Positions 23,187 through 32,631 of a DNA stretch of 64,000 bases are shown here, piece by piece. The notes under the pieces were generated by a model. The model ran no database searches, was not told where the DNA came from, and saw nothing but the letters and a program-made list of their open reading frames with translations. The position numbers and the translations under genes are program-made. This stretch comes from Halopenitus persicus (GTDB taxonomy: Archaea > Halobacteriota > Halobacteria > Halobacteriales > Haloferacaceae): contig NZ_FNPC01000005.1 of NCBI RefSeq assembly GCF_900107205.1, positions 1-64,000 of the forward strand, in the 5' to 3' direction. The stretch's first letter is position 1, and each line of letters begins with the position of its first letter.

Positions 23187-25808
23187 TCATCGGTCGCCCT
23201 CCAGGAGCAGATCGCGGTTGTCCACGTAGCGGTAGTTCGGCTCGCCGCCGAGTCCCGCAACGGGGAAGCGCTCCTCGCCGGCGCGCCGGCGGTTCAACTC
23301 CTCGAGGCGTTCGTCGACGAACGTCTCGAACGCGTCGAGGTCGTCCTCGAAGAACGCCCGTCCGCGAACGCGCGTCAACTGGCGCATCGCCTGCTTGCAG
23401 CCCGTCTCGACGTACTTGTAGTCGCCAACGCAGTCCTTCATCCGTGCAGTCAGCGTCTCGCCGAACGGCGAGTCGATGAGCTCGTCGCTGTCGGTCGTGT
23501 CCGGGAGGGCCGTCCCGTCGAAGACCGTAGCGTAGTCCTCGTAGGCCACCTGGGAGAGCGTCTTCCGGCACTTGTTCGATCCCTCCTCCACGAGCTCGTC
23601 GAAGAACGCCTTCGAGCGGGCGTACTCGTCGAACGGCATCGGGTGGTACGAGACGGTCGTCAGCGTGTCGTCGAGGTCGATCTCGCCGACGTCGTCGCCG
23701 GCGAGATCGACCGTACCCGTGACGACGTCGTCGAGCGTCTCGAGGAAGTGGAAGAACGTGAACTCCAGTTGCCGGTCGGGATACTGCGAGCGCCAGTGGG
23801 TGAGGTACAGCAGCGCCTGGAAGTTCGGCGAATCGCCGGGCGGGTCGAGCGCCGAATTCGTGACGACCTGGGAGGCGCTCTTGCGCCGGCCGCTCTTGTG
23901 GTCGACCAGCTGAGATCGGGAGTGAATCAGGTCGATCTTCCCCTTCAGGCCCAGGTCGTCGTTCTCGAACCAGCGTTCGGTGATGGGGGAGTCGACGGGC
24001 CTGTCGAAGCGTTCGGCGAAGACGTTGCTTCCCCAGTCACTCGTGGTAGTGAGGAACTCGCCGTCGACCGGCGTGTTCTCCTCGAAGAAGGCGACGATGG
24101 TCTCGAGGCCGACTCGGTACTTCGTTCGGCGTGTCGTTTCGTCGACCGACCGGACGAACGGTCGCGTCTCTTCGAGAACGTAGTCCACGACGTCGTCGAT
24201 GACGTCCTGGTCGACGAAGTCCGGGTGATGAATGTAGAACTCGGCGAAGTCGTGGAAGAGGTTCCCCTCCGTGAAGTAGTCCGTATCGGGACCGTCGACG
24301 AGCCTGCCGAAGAAGTGGTCGCGGGGGGAATTGACGTACGTGCCGAGGCTCGACTGGCTGATCGTCGAGACGTCGCTGGTGGCGGCGTCGACCGGCTCCG
24401 TCGCGAACCCGCTATCGTCGCCCGGGCGGTCGACCCGTCGCGTGTGCGTTTCCGAATCCAGGTCGCTGAATCGTTCGAACTCCTCGTCGAGCAGTTCCTC
24501 GAAGTAGAGACACGGCGTCACCGTCGACCCGCCCGTCGCGTCCTGCACGAGGTAGTATTGTGTCGCCCCGCTCTGAAGGAGGAGCTGGAACTGCCGGATG
24601 TTGCGCGTGTACTGGGCGTCCTGGTCGACCCAGGGACGTCGCGGCGCCGAGTGCGTCCACTCCTCGTCGAGTCCCAGATGGAAGACGACCGGGCGGTCGA
24701 CGTAGGCGGCCGACTTCGCATCGGCAAGTAACACGCCCTCGTTGTCACGGTCGACGGGAACCTCGTAGCTCCGGAGGTAGAACACGAACTGGTCCACGGC
24801 ACGCTCGGTCGCGCGCGTGTCGGCGATGCCGAGCGTCTCCAGCTCATCCCGGAACGCCTCGAGCCGGCGGTCTGTCCTGTTCTCGAATCCGTCGAGTGCC
24901 TCGGCGAAGGTCCGGTCCTCGATGCGGTCGCAGAAGTCGACGACCCAGTCGAGTTCGCGGTCGTCGAACTCGGACAGTCGTTTCTCGTCGTGTTCGACGT
25001 CGAGCGAGACGTCGAGTCGTGCGAGGAGTGGCCGGATCTCGCCGACGCGAGTGTCGGTCCCGCCGTGCGCAGCACGAAGCAATTGAACGAACGTGCGGTG
25101 GTCGGGATGGTCGACGAACCCGGGACCACCGTAGAACGGGACGCCGTCAGCCTCGAGGGCGGACTCGATGAGTGCGGAGAATTCACTCCCCTGATCGAGC
25201 ACGACGGCGACGTCGTCGGCGTTCTCCTCGGTGACGGCATCGACGACCGTGTCAACGATCGCCGTCGAGGAGTCGAAGACGTGGAACGGCGGATGGTCGA
25301 ACTCCCGGTCGTCGAACACGTCGACGGCGTCGTAGTCGTCCGGGAGAATCGATCGCTCCAGCCGGGTCAGCTGGTCGACGCCGACGACTGCGACGTCCTG
25401 ATCATCGTCGATACGATACTCAGTGAGGCGCCGCGACGTCGTGTCGAGGTCCGTGACGTACTCGACAGCTTGGCGTGTGGCGGCGTCGACGTAGGCATCG
25501 TACTCGAGGATCGCTTCGGGACGGCCCTGGTGTTCCCAGCACTGGAGGATGTTCCCGACGGCGTGGGCGCCGCGCTTCCAGTCGAGATCGGTTCGTCTGA
25601 CCAGTTCGAGGAAGGCGATGCGGTCCTCGGCCTCCTCGCGTCGACCCGCCGCGATGCGGCGGGGCGTGATCGCGAACGACCCGAGACGTGGCCGGTCGAT
25701 GCGACGGTTCAACGCGCCGGCTAGCGGCGCGTCCGGCACCACGACGAGGTCGTATCCGGCGACTTCCTCGTGGAGGTCGTCGACCGGCTTGGCCCGAGGA
25801 AATGACAC
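23187..25808 (-). CDS. AddB-like PD-(D/E)XK nuclease, helicase-like domain without Walker A
   Basis: 873 residues. The N-terminal half has AddB-like order but no GKT loop, so it is probably an inactive helicase-like scaffold. The C-terminal nuclease shows GNLFHDFAEFYI, LGLKGKIDLIHSRSQLVDHKSG (metal Asp and Asp/Lys triad) and NFQALLYLTHW. It pairs with the AddA-like protein encoded immediately downstream, matching a two-nuclease AddAB-type end-resection complex. Cys residues occur late (CRKTL, CVGDY..GCKQ), but not in the spacing I know for the AddB iron-sulfur cluster. This pair looks like GC-rich chromosomal core. Confidence 0.88.
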   Translation of the reverse strand: MSFPRAKPVDDLHEEVAGYDLVVVPDAPLAGALNRRIDRPRLGSFAITPRRIAAGRREEAEDRIAFLELVRRTDLDWKRGAHAVGNILQCWEHQGRPEAILEYDAYVDAATRQAVEYVTDLDTTSRRLTEYRIDDDQDVAVVGVDQLTRLERSILPDDYDAVDVFDDREFDHPPFHVFDSSTAIVDTVVDAVTEENADDVAVVLDQGSEFSALIESALEADGVPFYGGPGFVDHPDHRTFVQLLRAAHGGTDTRVGEIRPLLARLDVSLDVEHDEKRLSEFDDRELDWVVDFCDRIEDRTFAEALDGFENRTDRRLEAFRDELETLGIADTRATERAVDQFVFYLRSYEVPVDRDNEGVLLADAKSAAYVDRPVVFHLGLDEEWTHSAPRRPWVDQDAQYTRNIRQFQLLLQSGATQYYLVQDATGGSTVTPCLYFEELLDEEFERFSDLDSETHTRRVDRPGDDSGFATEPVDAATSDVSTISQSSLGTYVNSPRDHFFGRLVDGPDTDYFTEGNLFHDFAEFYIHHPDFVDQDVIDDVVDYVLEETRPFVRSVDETTRRTKYRVGLETIVAFFEENTPVDGEFLTTTSDWGSNVFAERFDRPVDSPITERWFENDDLGLKGKIDLIHSRSQLVDHKSGRRKSASQVVTNSALDPPGDSPNFQALLYLTHWRSQYPDRQLEFTFFHFLETLDDVVTGTVDLAGDDVGEIDLDDTLTTVSYHPMPFDEYARSKAFFDELVEEGSNKCRKTLSQVAYEDYATVFDGTALPDTTDSDELIDSPFGETLTARMKDCVGDYKYVETGCKQAMRQLTRVRGRAFFEDDLDAFETFVDERLEELNRRRAGEERFPVAGLGGEPNYRYVDNRDLLLEGDR

Positions 25809-26233
25809 GACGGAACGAGTCGGCCGGGAACTATTAAAGGTTCAGAGAGCGGCCGGCCGCAGGATATCGACTCCGTGTCGAGCGGGTCCTCGAGTTGTCC
25901 CATCACGGCCTCCAGCGCGTCGGTCGCGGTCACCAGTCCGACGATCTCGACGCCGAAGAGCTTGAGCGTCGCCGTCACGCGTTTCGACGAACTGCCGACT
26001 CGGGAATGGCGGGAGGTCGGCTGTGCCCACGGCGCGTACTGATGCCGCCGTTCGAGGAACGCGTGATGCCGCAACGTGGACACGCACTCGAGAAGAAGCC
26101 GACGCGGGCACCCGGATCGGAGTAACTTCAAAAGGTTACGAAGTAGTATTTATATCGAGTCATTGGGCCATAATCAATTACGTTCCCGGGTATCGATGGA
26201 AAGACATACTTGAGTTGCGGAAAATCGTCGTCC
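25809..26233. other. Gap with a possible minus-strand gene remnant
   Basis: On the minus strand a 136-codon frame contains RVTATLKLFGVEIVGLVTATDALEAVMGQLEDPLDTES (about 25865-25980), which looks coding. Its N-terminal part changes character; another frame reads ACPRCG followed by a Gly/Ser-rich stretch. This could be a decayed zinc-ribbon protein. On the plus strand the AT-rich 26130-26175 patch probably carries the promoter of the aldehyde dehydrogenase. Confidence 0.3.
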
Positions 26234-27595
26234 ATGAACGTCGTCAATCCCGCGACCGGCGAGACGGTTGAGACGTACGAGACGGACGATGAGGCGGACG
26301 TCGTGACCGCGCTGGACCACGCGGAGAGCACGTTCGAGTCGTGGCGCAAACGGCCCCAACGCGACCGCGAGGAGCTCCTCGTCTCGGCGGCGGAGATCCT
26401 CCGTGAGCGACAGTCGGAGTACGCCGAGTTGATCACTCGGGAGATGGGAAAGCCGATCACACAGGCGGAAAGCGAGATCGAGAAGTGTGCGTGGGTGTGT
26501 GAACACTACGCGGAATACGCGAGCACGTATCTCGAGGACGAGTACCATCCGAGCCCCGCCGGCACGGAGGTGAAGACGTCCTACGAGCCGCTCGGGCCGA
26601 TATTCGCCGTGATGCCGTGGAACTTCCCGTTCTGGCAGGTGTTCCGCTTCGCCGCGCCGAACCTCGTCGCGGGCAACGTCGGCCTTCTGAAGCACGCCTC
26701 GAGCGTCCCCGGCTGTGCGCTGGCCATCGAGGAGGTGTTCCGGGACGCCGGCTTCCCCGAGAACGCCTTCCAGACGCTTCTCGTTTCGTCCGACCTCGTC
26801 GAGGACGTCATCGACGACGACCGGGTGAAGGCCACCACGCTCACGGGCAGCGGCCCCGCAGGGAGCGCGGTCGCGGCCGCGTCCGGCGAGCGCATCAAGA
26901 AGTCCGTCCTCGAACTCGGCGGCAGCGATCCGTTCGTCGTCCTCGATGATGCTGACCTCGAGACGACCATCGAGAAGGGCGTCCGGGCGCGCAACCAGAA
27001 CTCCGGACAGTCGTGCATCGCCGCGAAGCGCTTCATCGTCCACGACGACGTCTACGACGAGTTCGTCTCGGGGCTCGTCGAGGGAGCCGCGTCGTTGACG
27101 GTGGGAGATCCGACCGACCCGGAGACGGACGTCGGACCGCAAGCCAGCGCCGAGTTGCTGGCGGAGCTGCACGACCAGGTGGAACGGAGCGTGGCGGCGG
27201 GCGCGACCGTCGAGACGGGCGGGGAACCGCTCGACCGGGATGGGGCGTTCTACCCGCCGACGGTGCTCACGGACGTCCCGGACGACTCGCCGGCGGCTCG
27301 GGACGAACTGTTCGGCCCCGTCGCGGCCGTCTTCCGCGTTGACGACGAGTCCGAGGCGATGGCGCGGGCCAACGACACGCGGTTCGGACTCGGCGGAAGC
27401 GTCTGGACGACCGACCGAGAACGGGGCGAGCGGCTCGCCCACGAGATCGAGGCGGGCTGTGTCTACGTCAACCGAGTCGTCGGTTCCGACCCGCGGGTTC
27501 CCTTCGGCGGCGTCGGCGTCTCAGGGTTCGGCCGCGAGCTCTCGGAGGCGGGCATCAAGGAGTTCGTGAACCGGAAGACGATCTGGGTACAGTAG
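26234..27595 (+). CDS. Succinate-semialdehyde-dehydrogenase-type aldehyde dehydrogenase
   Basis: 453 residues from ATG 26234; an upstream in-frame ATG at 26210 adds eight odd residues. The family marks are FAVMPWNFPFWQVFRFAAPNLVAGNV, TGSGPAGSAVAAASGERIKKSVLELGGSDPFVV (Glu base) and GQSCIAAKRFIV with the catalytic Cys. It ends with VPFGGVGVSGFGRELSEAGIKEFVNRKTIWV. The short N-terminus and the ELGGSDPF/NSGQSC context fit the NAD(P)-dependent succinate-semialdehyde group. It stands alone, GC-rich, at the right edge of the core-like segment. Confidence 0.9.
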   Translation: MNVVNPATGETVETYETDDEADVVTALDHAESTFESWRKRPQRDREELLVSAAEILRERQSEYAELITREMGKPITQAESEIEKCAWVCEHYAEYASTYLEDEYHPSPAGTEVKTSYEPLGPIFAVMPWNFPFWQVFRFAAPNLVAGNVGLLKHASSVPGCALAIEEVFRDAGFPENAFQTLLVSSDLVEDVIDDDRVKATTLTGSGPAGSAVAAASGERIKKSVLELGGSDPFVVLDDADLETTIEKGVRARNQNSGQSCIAAKRFIVHDDVYDEFVSGLVEGAASLTVGDPTDPETDVGPQASAELLAELHDQVERSVAAGATVETGGEPLDRDGAFYPPTVLTDVPDDSPAARDELFGPVAAVFRVDDESEAMARANDTRFGLGGSVWTTDRERGERLAHEIEAGCVYVNRVVGSDPRVPFGGVGVSGFGRELSEAGIKEFVNRKTIWVQ

Positions 27596-27597
27596 CT

Positions 27598-27750
27598 CCC
27601 TCACGTCTTTGCTCCACCGCATCCTCGTCGACAACGAACCGTTCCGGGCCGCCACGAACGGCCGCGAATTGCGTACCGTCGACCGCGGTCGGATCGGGAC
27701 GGCTGCCAGCTGGTTCCTCGAGGAGCTGAACGCACGGGACGACGGCTGAT
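27598..27750 (+). pseudogene. C-terminal gene fragment
   Basis: Directly after the dehydrogenase stop an open frame without a start encodes LLHRILVDNEPFRAATNGRELRTVDRGRIGTAASWFLEELNARDDG and stops. It reads like the C-terminus of a haloarchaeal protein cut off by a rearrangement. The adjacent DNA then turns AT-rich, so this is a likely breakpoint. The parent family is not recognised. Confidence 0.35.
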
Positions 27751-27789
27751 GCGGCACCCATAGACCACGAGGTATCGGTCGTTGGTCGG

Positions 27790-28176
27790 CTAATCTGACC
27801 GGGAAGTGGCTTTGAAGAGAGGGTGGTCGATGTCCCACGCGAGGATAAGGCTGAGGAGTACGGCCAGGACGCCGAGTAAGGTGAGAGGTGAATGCTGTGT
27901 GAGCGAGAGTGGGATACCAACCGCGAATAGTGCCCATCGTATTGACGCTCGGACATTTCCGGATCGGTAGTGAATCACGATTGATGGCATAAGCAGGATG
28001 CCACCGATGAGACCGGCTATGACGGGTGTTCGAACGGCTATTCCTGCTACCGACAGTACAGGGAATTGAGTGATGATCAAAGCCCCAGCTGCGATAAATA
28101 TAATGAGCACTCCAGAACCGAAGATAGTGGACCGACTTGGGGACACTACGGGCAACGGTCGAGCTTCCAACGACAT
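27790..28176 (-). CDS. Small integral membrane protein of unknown function
   Basis: 128 residues. A short polar N-terminus is followed by four hydrophobic segments (about 18-36, 41-65, 80-92 and 95-113), with HYRSGNVRASIRW between the middle pair. I recognise no family. Codon and base composition match the AT-richer island rather than the dehydrogenase to the left. Confidence 0.5.
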   Translation of the reverse strand: MSLEARPLPVVSPSRSTIFGSGVLIIFIAAGALIITQFPVLSVAGIAVRTPVIAGLIGGILLMPSIVIHYRSGNVRASIRWALFAVGIPLSLTQHSPLTLLGVLAVLLSLILAWDIDHPLFKATSRSD

Positions 28177-28482
28177 AGAGGTTGCCTTGAGTCACCGCTA
28201 CGTGCTAGAACAGAACAGTCCTCCTCGTCAGCTCTACAGGGGATCGGGCCTTGTTTGGACGCGGAACCAGCCTATCTATTTCGACGATGACGCTGTGCAT
28301 CACCTGCTCAGTTAGTCTGCCCATCAATCACGGACTGTTCTCCCATTGCAACGGAAGGTTTCTTATGCGCTGCAAGATACAAAGCGCATACAGCGAACCC
28401 GAATCAGATACGTACTTGGAGAGAATATTAGTCGGTTAGTTTATGTAATATGCTATTGTCGCTCTCATAACGGGACCGATTT
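28177..28482. promoter_or_regulatory. Intergenic region with promoter-like sequence
   Basis: About 300 bp between divergent genes. A run TTAGTTTATGTAATATG (about 28436-28452) sits 30-45 nt before the GTG of the histidine kinase and is a reasonable TATA region. No coding pattern is convincing. Confidence 0.35.
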
Positions 28483-30111
28483 GTGAGTTATCTCTATCTC
28501 GCACATCTGTCGGTGTTCACAGTCGCGGCCCTGCTCTGTCTCGGTAGCATTCCCCGAGCGCGGTCGATAAAGCACGACGAGACGCGCGAAGGATTCGTTG
28601 CGATATTGCTCACCTGCAGCCTCTGGGCCATCGGATATTTGGGATACTTTCTGCTACCGACTCCCGAGGTTAAGGTCGCGTCCTACATCTTCGGGTTGAT
28701 CGCCGCCCTCGCGTGTGTCGGTGCATGGTTGTACTTCAGTGCGGCCTATACCGGGCGATCGCCTCGCCAAGCGCCGTATCCTCGCCTCATCGTCGGTGGC
28801 TTCCTGGGTATCGTTTTAGTGAAAGTCACGAACCCCATACATCAGTTGTATTTCACGACTACGTGGGTCACTGAGCCCTTCCCCCATCTTGCTCTTCACC
28901 AAGGGATCCTTCACTGGATCATCCTTGCCATTTCCTACGTCGTCATCGGTATCTCCTTCTTCATATTGTTGGAACGATTCTACCACGCCGGAACAAGCGC
29001 ACGCCCGTTGGTTGCACTCGTTGGCATCACCGCCCTTCCGATAGCCTTCAATATTTATGGTGTACTGGGATCGTCCCTGCTCCCGATCTGGTATGAACCC
29101 TTCGGGGTGGCGATCTTCTCCGTTGGGACGCTGTTTGTGTATTTCGAGCGGTTTGAAGCCATTCAATTCGCCGGTGATACTGACACCCCGACGATCTTCC
29201 TCGATCGAGATTGGACGATTCGAGACACCAACCTGGCGGCAACAACCATGTTTCCAGAACTTGACGAGGGAATCGGACAGTCCTTAGACGCCGTCCTCCC
29301 GATGGCCGCGGAGGCGGCCACTGATGGGGATCCGAATCCGATACGCATCAATCACGAAGGTTCGCCCCGATATTATCACGTCTCCACGACGTCTATTTCG
29401 ACCGGTGAAGTCGTCACGGGTCGGGTGCTCACGTTAACTGACGTGAGCGAACAGGAGCAGTACCGCCGCCGGTTGGAGCGACAAAATGAGCGCCTCGAAC
29501 GGTTTGCCAGCATCGTCTCGCACGACCTCCGCAACCCGCTGAGCGTTGCTGAAGGCTATCTGGAACTAGCCCGGGAGACTGGTGAGAACGAGTCCTTAGA
29601 CAAAGTGGCGAGGGCTCATGATCGGATGTTTGAACTCATCGAAGACTTGCTGGAGTTAGCGAAATCCGGGATGAATATCGGAGAAACCGAGACGGTGGAA
29701 CTTGCCAATGTGGTCCACGATTGTTGGCAGATGATCGCTTCAGCGGAGGCTACGTTAACGGTTCAGGAAGATTTGGGTATGAGCATGGAGGCCGATCGTG
29801 ATCGTCTCGGAGAATTATTTGAGAACCTCTTTCGAAATGCCATCGAGCACGGGGGTTCCGACGTTGCGATCACAGTCGGCACGTTACCGGGGAAGAGGGG
29901 ATTCTATGTGGAAGACACTGGCCCAGGAATTCCGGAAGCGGACCACGAAAAAGTATTAGAACCGGGATATTCCACGGCGGAAGATGGAACCGGGTTTGGT
30001 CTGGCAATCGTGAAGGAGATCGTGGAAGCCCATGGGTGGGAGATTCGCGTCACCGATGGCACTGACGGCGGTGCACGGTTTGAGATTTCTGGCGTGGAAT
30101 CTGTTGAGTAA
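28483..30111 (+). CDS. Membrane histidine kinase with N-terminal 7TM sensor
   Basis: 542 residues from GTG 28483. Seven hydrophobic segments fill residues ~5-222, the HisKA_7TM-type sensor common in haloarchaea. A PAS-like domain covers ~235-320. The H-box FASIVSHDLRNPLSVAEGYL has His347. The ATPase domain has NLFRNAIEHGG, EDTGPGIPEADHEKV and [20 protein letters not shown]. All catalytic parts look intact. No response regulator is adjacent; output may go to a separate regulator. The C-terminal 65 residues closely resemble the broken kinase fragment at 34852-35104. Confidence 0.9.
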   Translation: MSYLYLAHLSVFTVAALLCLGSIPRARSIKHDETREGFVAILLTCSLWAIGYLGYFLLPTPEVKVASYIFGLIAALACVGAWLYFSAAYTGRSPRQAPYPRLIVGGFLGIVLVKVTNPIHQLYFTTTWVTEPFPHLALHQGILHWIILAISYVVIGISFFILLERFYHAGTSARPLVALVGITALPIAFNIYGVLGSSLLPIWYEPFGVAIFSVGTLFVYFERFEAIQFAGDTDTPTIFLDRDWTIRDTNLAATTMFPELDEGIGQSLDAVLPMAAEAATDGDPNPIRINHEGSPRYYHVSTTSISTGEVVTGRVLTLTDVSEQEQYRRRLERQNERLERFASIVSHDLRNPLSVAEGYLELARETGENESLDKVARAHDRMFELIEDLLELAKSGMNIGETETVELANVVHDCWQMIASAEATLTVQEDLGMSMEADRDRLGELFENLFRNAIEHGGSDVAITVGTLPGKRGFYVEDTGPGIPEADHEKVLEPGYSTAEDGTGFGLAIVKEIVEAHGWEIRVTDGTDGGARFEISGVESVE

Positions 30112-30331
30112 GTCCTCCGTATTTTCCACGCGGTTTCTAACACGAGTTTGGTGGGTCGGGACTTCACCTCGATATGTGAGTCCCCCGTACTGTGCGATCT
30201 ACCCTGATCAAATTGGAGCATGATTCTGTGCGAGATACGCGCCCTCTCTTCAGCACGCCGTTTGTGTCATACGCTGAGGGTTTCTACGGAGTCTTCGCGT
30301 CGTGCGGCCCGGTTCACGACCCCCCAAACAA

Positions 30332-30793
30332 TCACTCGTCCTTGACGATCACTGTGCCGACCATCTCGTCCTCGTGCGGGACACAAAAGTAGTCGTACTC
30401 GCCGGCAACCTCGAAGGTATGTTCGTACGTTTCACCGACTTCAAGGTCACCGTCCGGCCACGCATCTCGCGCCGCCCGCTCCGTGTCGTACTCCCCGGTC
30501 GTGAAAAATGCAGCTTCGTCAGGGATACCGTCCTCGTAGGCCGTGACGGTATGGCCCCACTCGGAGTCGTTTATCCAGCCAACCCGTTCGCCGACGCCGA
30601 TGGTCACTGTCGCGGGCTCAAACGCGTTGTCGGGAGTCACCATTCCGACTACCGCGTCGTTTCGATCCTGTAGTTCCGTCCGTCGAGCGTCAAGCTGGCG
30701 CTCGCTCGGTCCGAAGGTTCCCGAGTTACAGCCCGCCAGCCCCGGTATGGTCCCGCTTGCGACTGCTGTCAGGAAACGCCGTCGCCGCGTCAT
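30332..30793 (-). CDS. Halocyanin/plastocyanin-like blue copper lipoprotein
   Basis: 153 residues. The N-terminus RRRRFLTAVASGTIPGLAGC is a Tat signal with lipobox, Cys22 being the lipid-anchored residue. A single cupredoxin domain holds the type-1 copper ligands: His81 (WGHTVTAY), Cys137, His140 and Met144 (FCVPHEDEM). It would act outside the cell membrane as a small electron carrier. It is a lone gene among signalling genes; its redox partner is not apparent here. Confidence 0.93.
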   Translation of the reverse strand: MTRRRRFLTAVASGTIPGLAGCNSGTFGPSERQLDARRTELQDRNDAVVGMVTPDNAFEPATVTIGVGERVGWINDSEWGHTVTAYEDGIPDEAAFFTTGEYDTERAARDAWPDGDLEVGETYEHTFEVAGEYDYFCVPHEDEMVGTVIVKDE

Positions 30794-31019
30794 ATGAGCC
30801 GTATAGCGAGGGTATCATAGAATCCTTCGCATACCGTGAGCTCGTACTTCCCGGATTGGCTCCGGGTTCGTGGTTTGTGATAGCGACGATGACGTGAAGT
30901 ACAGAGCGAGAATTGGAAGATAGCGTCGATCAACGAGGGGAATCTGGCGGCCACTATGAGAACGGCGAGATAATAACTGCACCACTACTTCTAACTCGAC
31001 GTCCCGATAGTGGTCCGAT

Positions 31020-31883
31020 ATGCCCTCCACTCACATCGAGCGAGCAGATTCCGGTCTCAGTTGGGAGACGGACCTACACGGCATTCGTCGGCTCCCACAC
31101 CGGATGGCGGCATTCATCGTCACGATGCACCCTGTGATCTGGGGTGGCTTTTTCATCGTGCTTCCGCTTGCGGTTCTCGGTTCAATGACCGTCTTCGGCT
31201 CTCGAGCAGCTATCGCGTACGTGATCGTCTGTGCGTGCCTGTGGTTGATGGTGTGGTTTTCGAGTGCGGGATTCAAGACGAACCGTTACCGGCTCAATTC
31301 CGAGAAGCACACAGTAACGATCAGGCCAGAATTCGACGATCCAGAGACGACACAGTTCGCAGCCGCTACCGGTACTGACGAACGGACGATCGGCCTCGAC
31401 ACGGTAGACGCGCTTCAATTGATTCCACTCGGCCCGATCGTTGCCGCTCGACTCCGCTATCGGTCCGCTACTGTCACGAAGCCGGAAGGGATCCTCATAC
31501 CGCGGGGACAGGTACGCGAAATTGCAGGCGGCTTTCGGTCGTGTGGCGTGTCAGTCCCTGAACTGACGCCTGGCGACCGTCCGACGCCGGAGCGCCGACC
31601 GCTCCGTGCTGCGGCCCGGATCGCAACAACGCCGATTTTGATCGGCGTACTCCCGGTCTACGTCGTGCAGGTTCGCCTCGGGATCGAGGTGTGGCCGTTT
31701 CTGTTCGGGTTCGTCCTCGTCACCTGGGTCGTGATCGTTCGGCACTTCTCGGTCCGGTTCGGCATTCGCCCCGAGGGAGCGCGGGTACGAGACTGGTTGC
31801 TTCGATGGGCGATTGATTTGGTCGTCGCGGCGCTGGGATTAGCGGTTGCGCTCGGGCTTCTCGTCCTCGCCGGATCGATATGA
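31020..31883 (+). CDS. Membrane protein of unknown function
   Basis: 287 residues. Two helices near 33-55 and 63-82 precede a soluble beta-rich part (TNRYRLNSEKHTVTIRPEFDDPE..IGLDTVDALQLIPLG..VARLRYRS-like), reminiscent of bacterial PH/YdbT-like membrane-anchored domains. Three or four more helices occupy ~200-285. I do not recognise a named family. It precedes the DUF2178/XRE pair by 57 bp, and that pair has its own operator. Confidence 0.6.
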   Translation: MPSTHIERADSGLSWETDLHGIRRLPHRMAAFIVTMHPVIWGGFFIVLPLAVLGSMTVFGSRAAIAYVIVCACLWLMVWFSSAGFKTNRYRLNSEKHTVTIRPEFDDPETTQFAAATGTDERTIGLDTVDALQLIPLGPIVAARLRYRSATVTKPEGILIPRGQVREIAGGFRSCGVSVPELTPGDRPTPERRPLRAAARIATTPILIGVLPVYVVQVRLGIEVWPFLFGFVLVTWVVIVRHFSVRFGIRPEGARVRDWLLRWAIDLVVAALGLAVALGLLVLAGSI

Positions 31884-31916
31884 GGACTGATCCGATAGGA
31901 CAACATTCATTATGAT

Positions 31917-31940
31917 GTAAAGGACCCTTTACTGTAAAGG
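31917..31940 (+). promoter_or_regulatory. Operator: perfect palindrome plus half-site abutting a start codon
   Basis: GTAAAGG (31917-31923), 2 nt, CCTTTAC (31926-31932) is a perfect inverted repeat. It is followed at once by a further half-site TGTAAAGG (31933-31940) that touches ATG 31941. A protein bound here would block initiation of a leaderless transcript. The XRE-type regulator in the same operon (32375) is the natural candidate, giving autoregulation. Confidence 0.65.
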
Positions 31941-32369
31941 ATGTTTGACGGACTAGCTCTCGAACCGGATGAACCGGGGCAAGCGCGCCGCGTGTACTAC
32001 CGCGTCGTGTACGCCATCCTCGCTATAGCGATCGTCGGATTGCTCGCCGGACTAGTCACGGGACGAGAAGTCCTCGGTACGATCATCTACTGTGGGGGCG
32101 CGTGGATCGGGAGCGGAATCACGTTCCTCGCCCCGAAACTGACCGACGTACCGCTCCAAGACGAGCGTGACACCGAACTGTACAACCGTGCAAGCGGCTT
32201 GACCCTCGGCGTCTTGTTTGTGCTCGGGCTCTCCGTCATCCCAGCCATCTACGTGCTTGAAGCTGCGGGACGTATCGAGCCGCCACCGGAAGTGACCGGT
32301 GCGATACTGCTTGCTTCGGGACTCTTTCTACTGTGGGGTGTCGCATACGGAATCGTCAAGCGACGGTAA
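31941..32369 (+). CDS. DUF2178-family membrane protein
   Basis: 142 residues. Four helices (about 21-41, 46-65, 88-107 and 118-137) surround the conserved-looking loop LTDVPLQDERDTELYNRASGLTLGVLF, where DERD..LYNRAS is the DUF2178 signature. Function is unknown. It is encoded 5 bp before the XRE regulator and preceded by a palindromic operator. The membrane protein plus small XRE regulator pair recurs in archaea and bacteria. Confidence 0.85.
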   Translation: MFDGLALEPDEPGQARRVYYRVVYAILAIAIVGLLAGLVTGREVLGTIIYCGGAWIGSGITFLAPKLTDVPLQDERDTELYNRASGLTLGVLFVLGLSVIPAIYVLEAAGRIEPPPEVTGAILLASGLFLLWGVAYGIVKRR

Positions 32370-32374
32370 TCATC

Positions 32375-32584
32375 ATGGAGAATGACCTTCCACGACGGCG
32401 CGAGGCGGCAGGGCTCAGTCAAGGTGAATTGGCCGAGGCAGTCGGCGTCACCCGACAGACCATTAACGCCATCGAGCGCGACCGATACGACCCATCACTC
32501 GACCTCGCCTTCAAGCTTGCAGCGCACTTCGAGTGCCACATCGAGGACATCTTCCAGCCCGAAGAGAACGACGACGAGACGTAA
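32375..32584 (+). CDS. XRE-family small helix-turn-helix regulator
   Basis: 69 residues from ATG 32375; the longer frame upstream lies inside the membrane-protein gene. LPRRREAAGLSQGELAEAVGVTRQTINAIERDRYDPSLDLAFKLAAHFECHIEDIFQPEE is a complete XRE domain of the YozG/lambda-Cro-like type that usually dimerises. It is the second gene of the DUF2178 operon and probably binds the palindrome before 31941. Confidence 0.9.
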   Translation: MENDLPRRREAAGLSQGELAEAVGVTRQTINAIERDRYDPSLDLAFKLAAHFECHIEDIFQPEENDDET

Positions 32585-32631
32585 GTTTCAGGCAACAGTG
32601 GGGACAGACAACATATAACAAGCTCTCGGAA

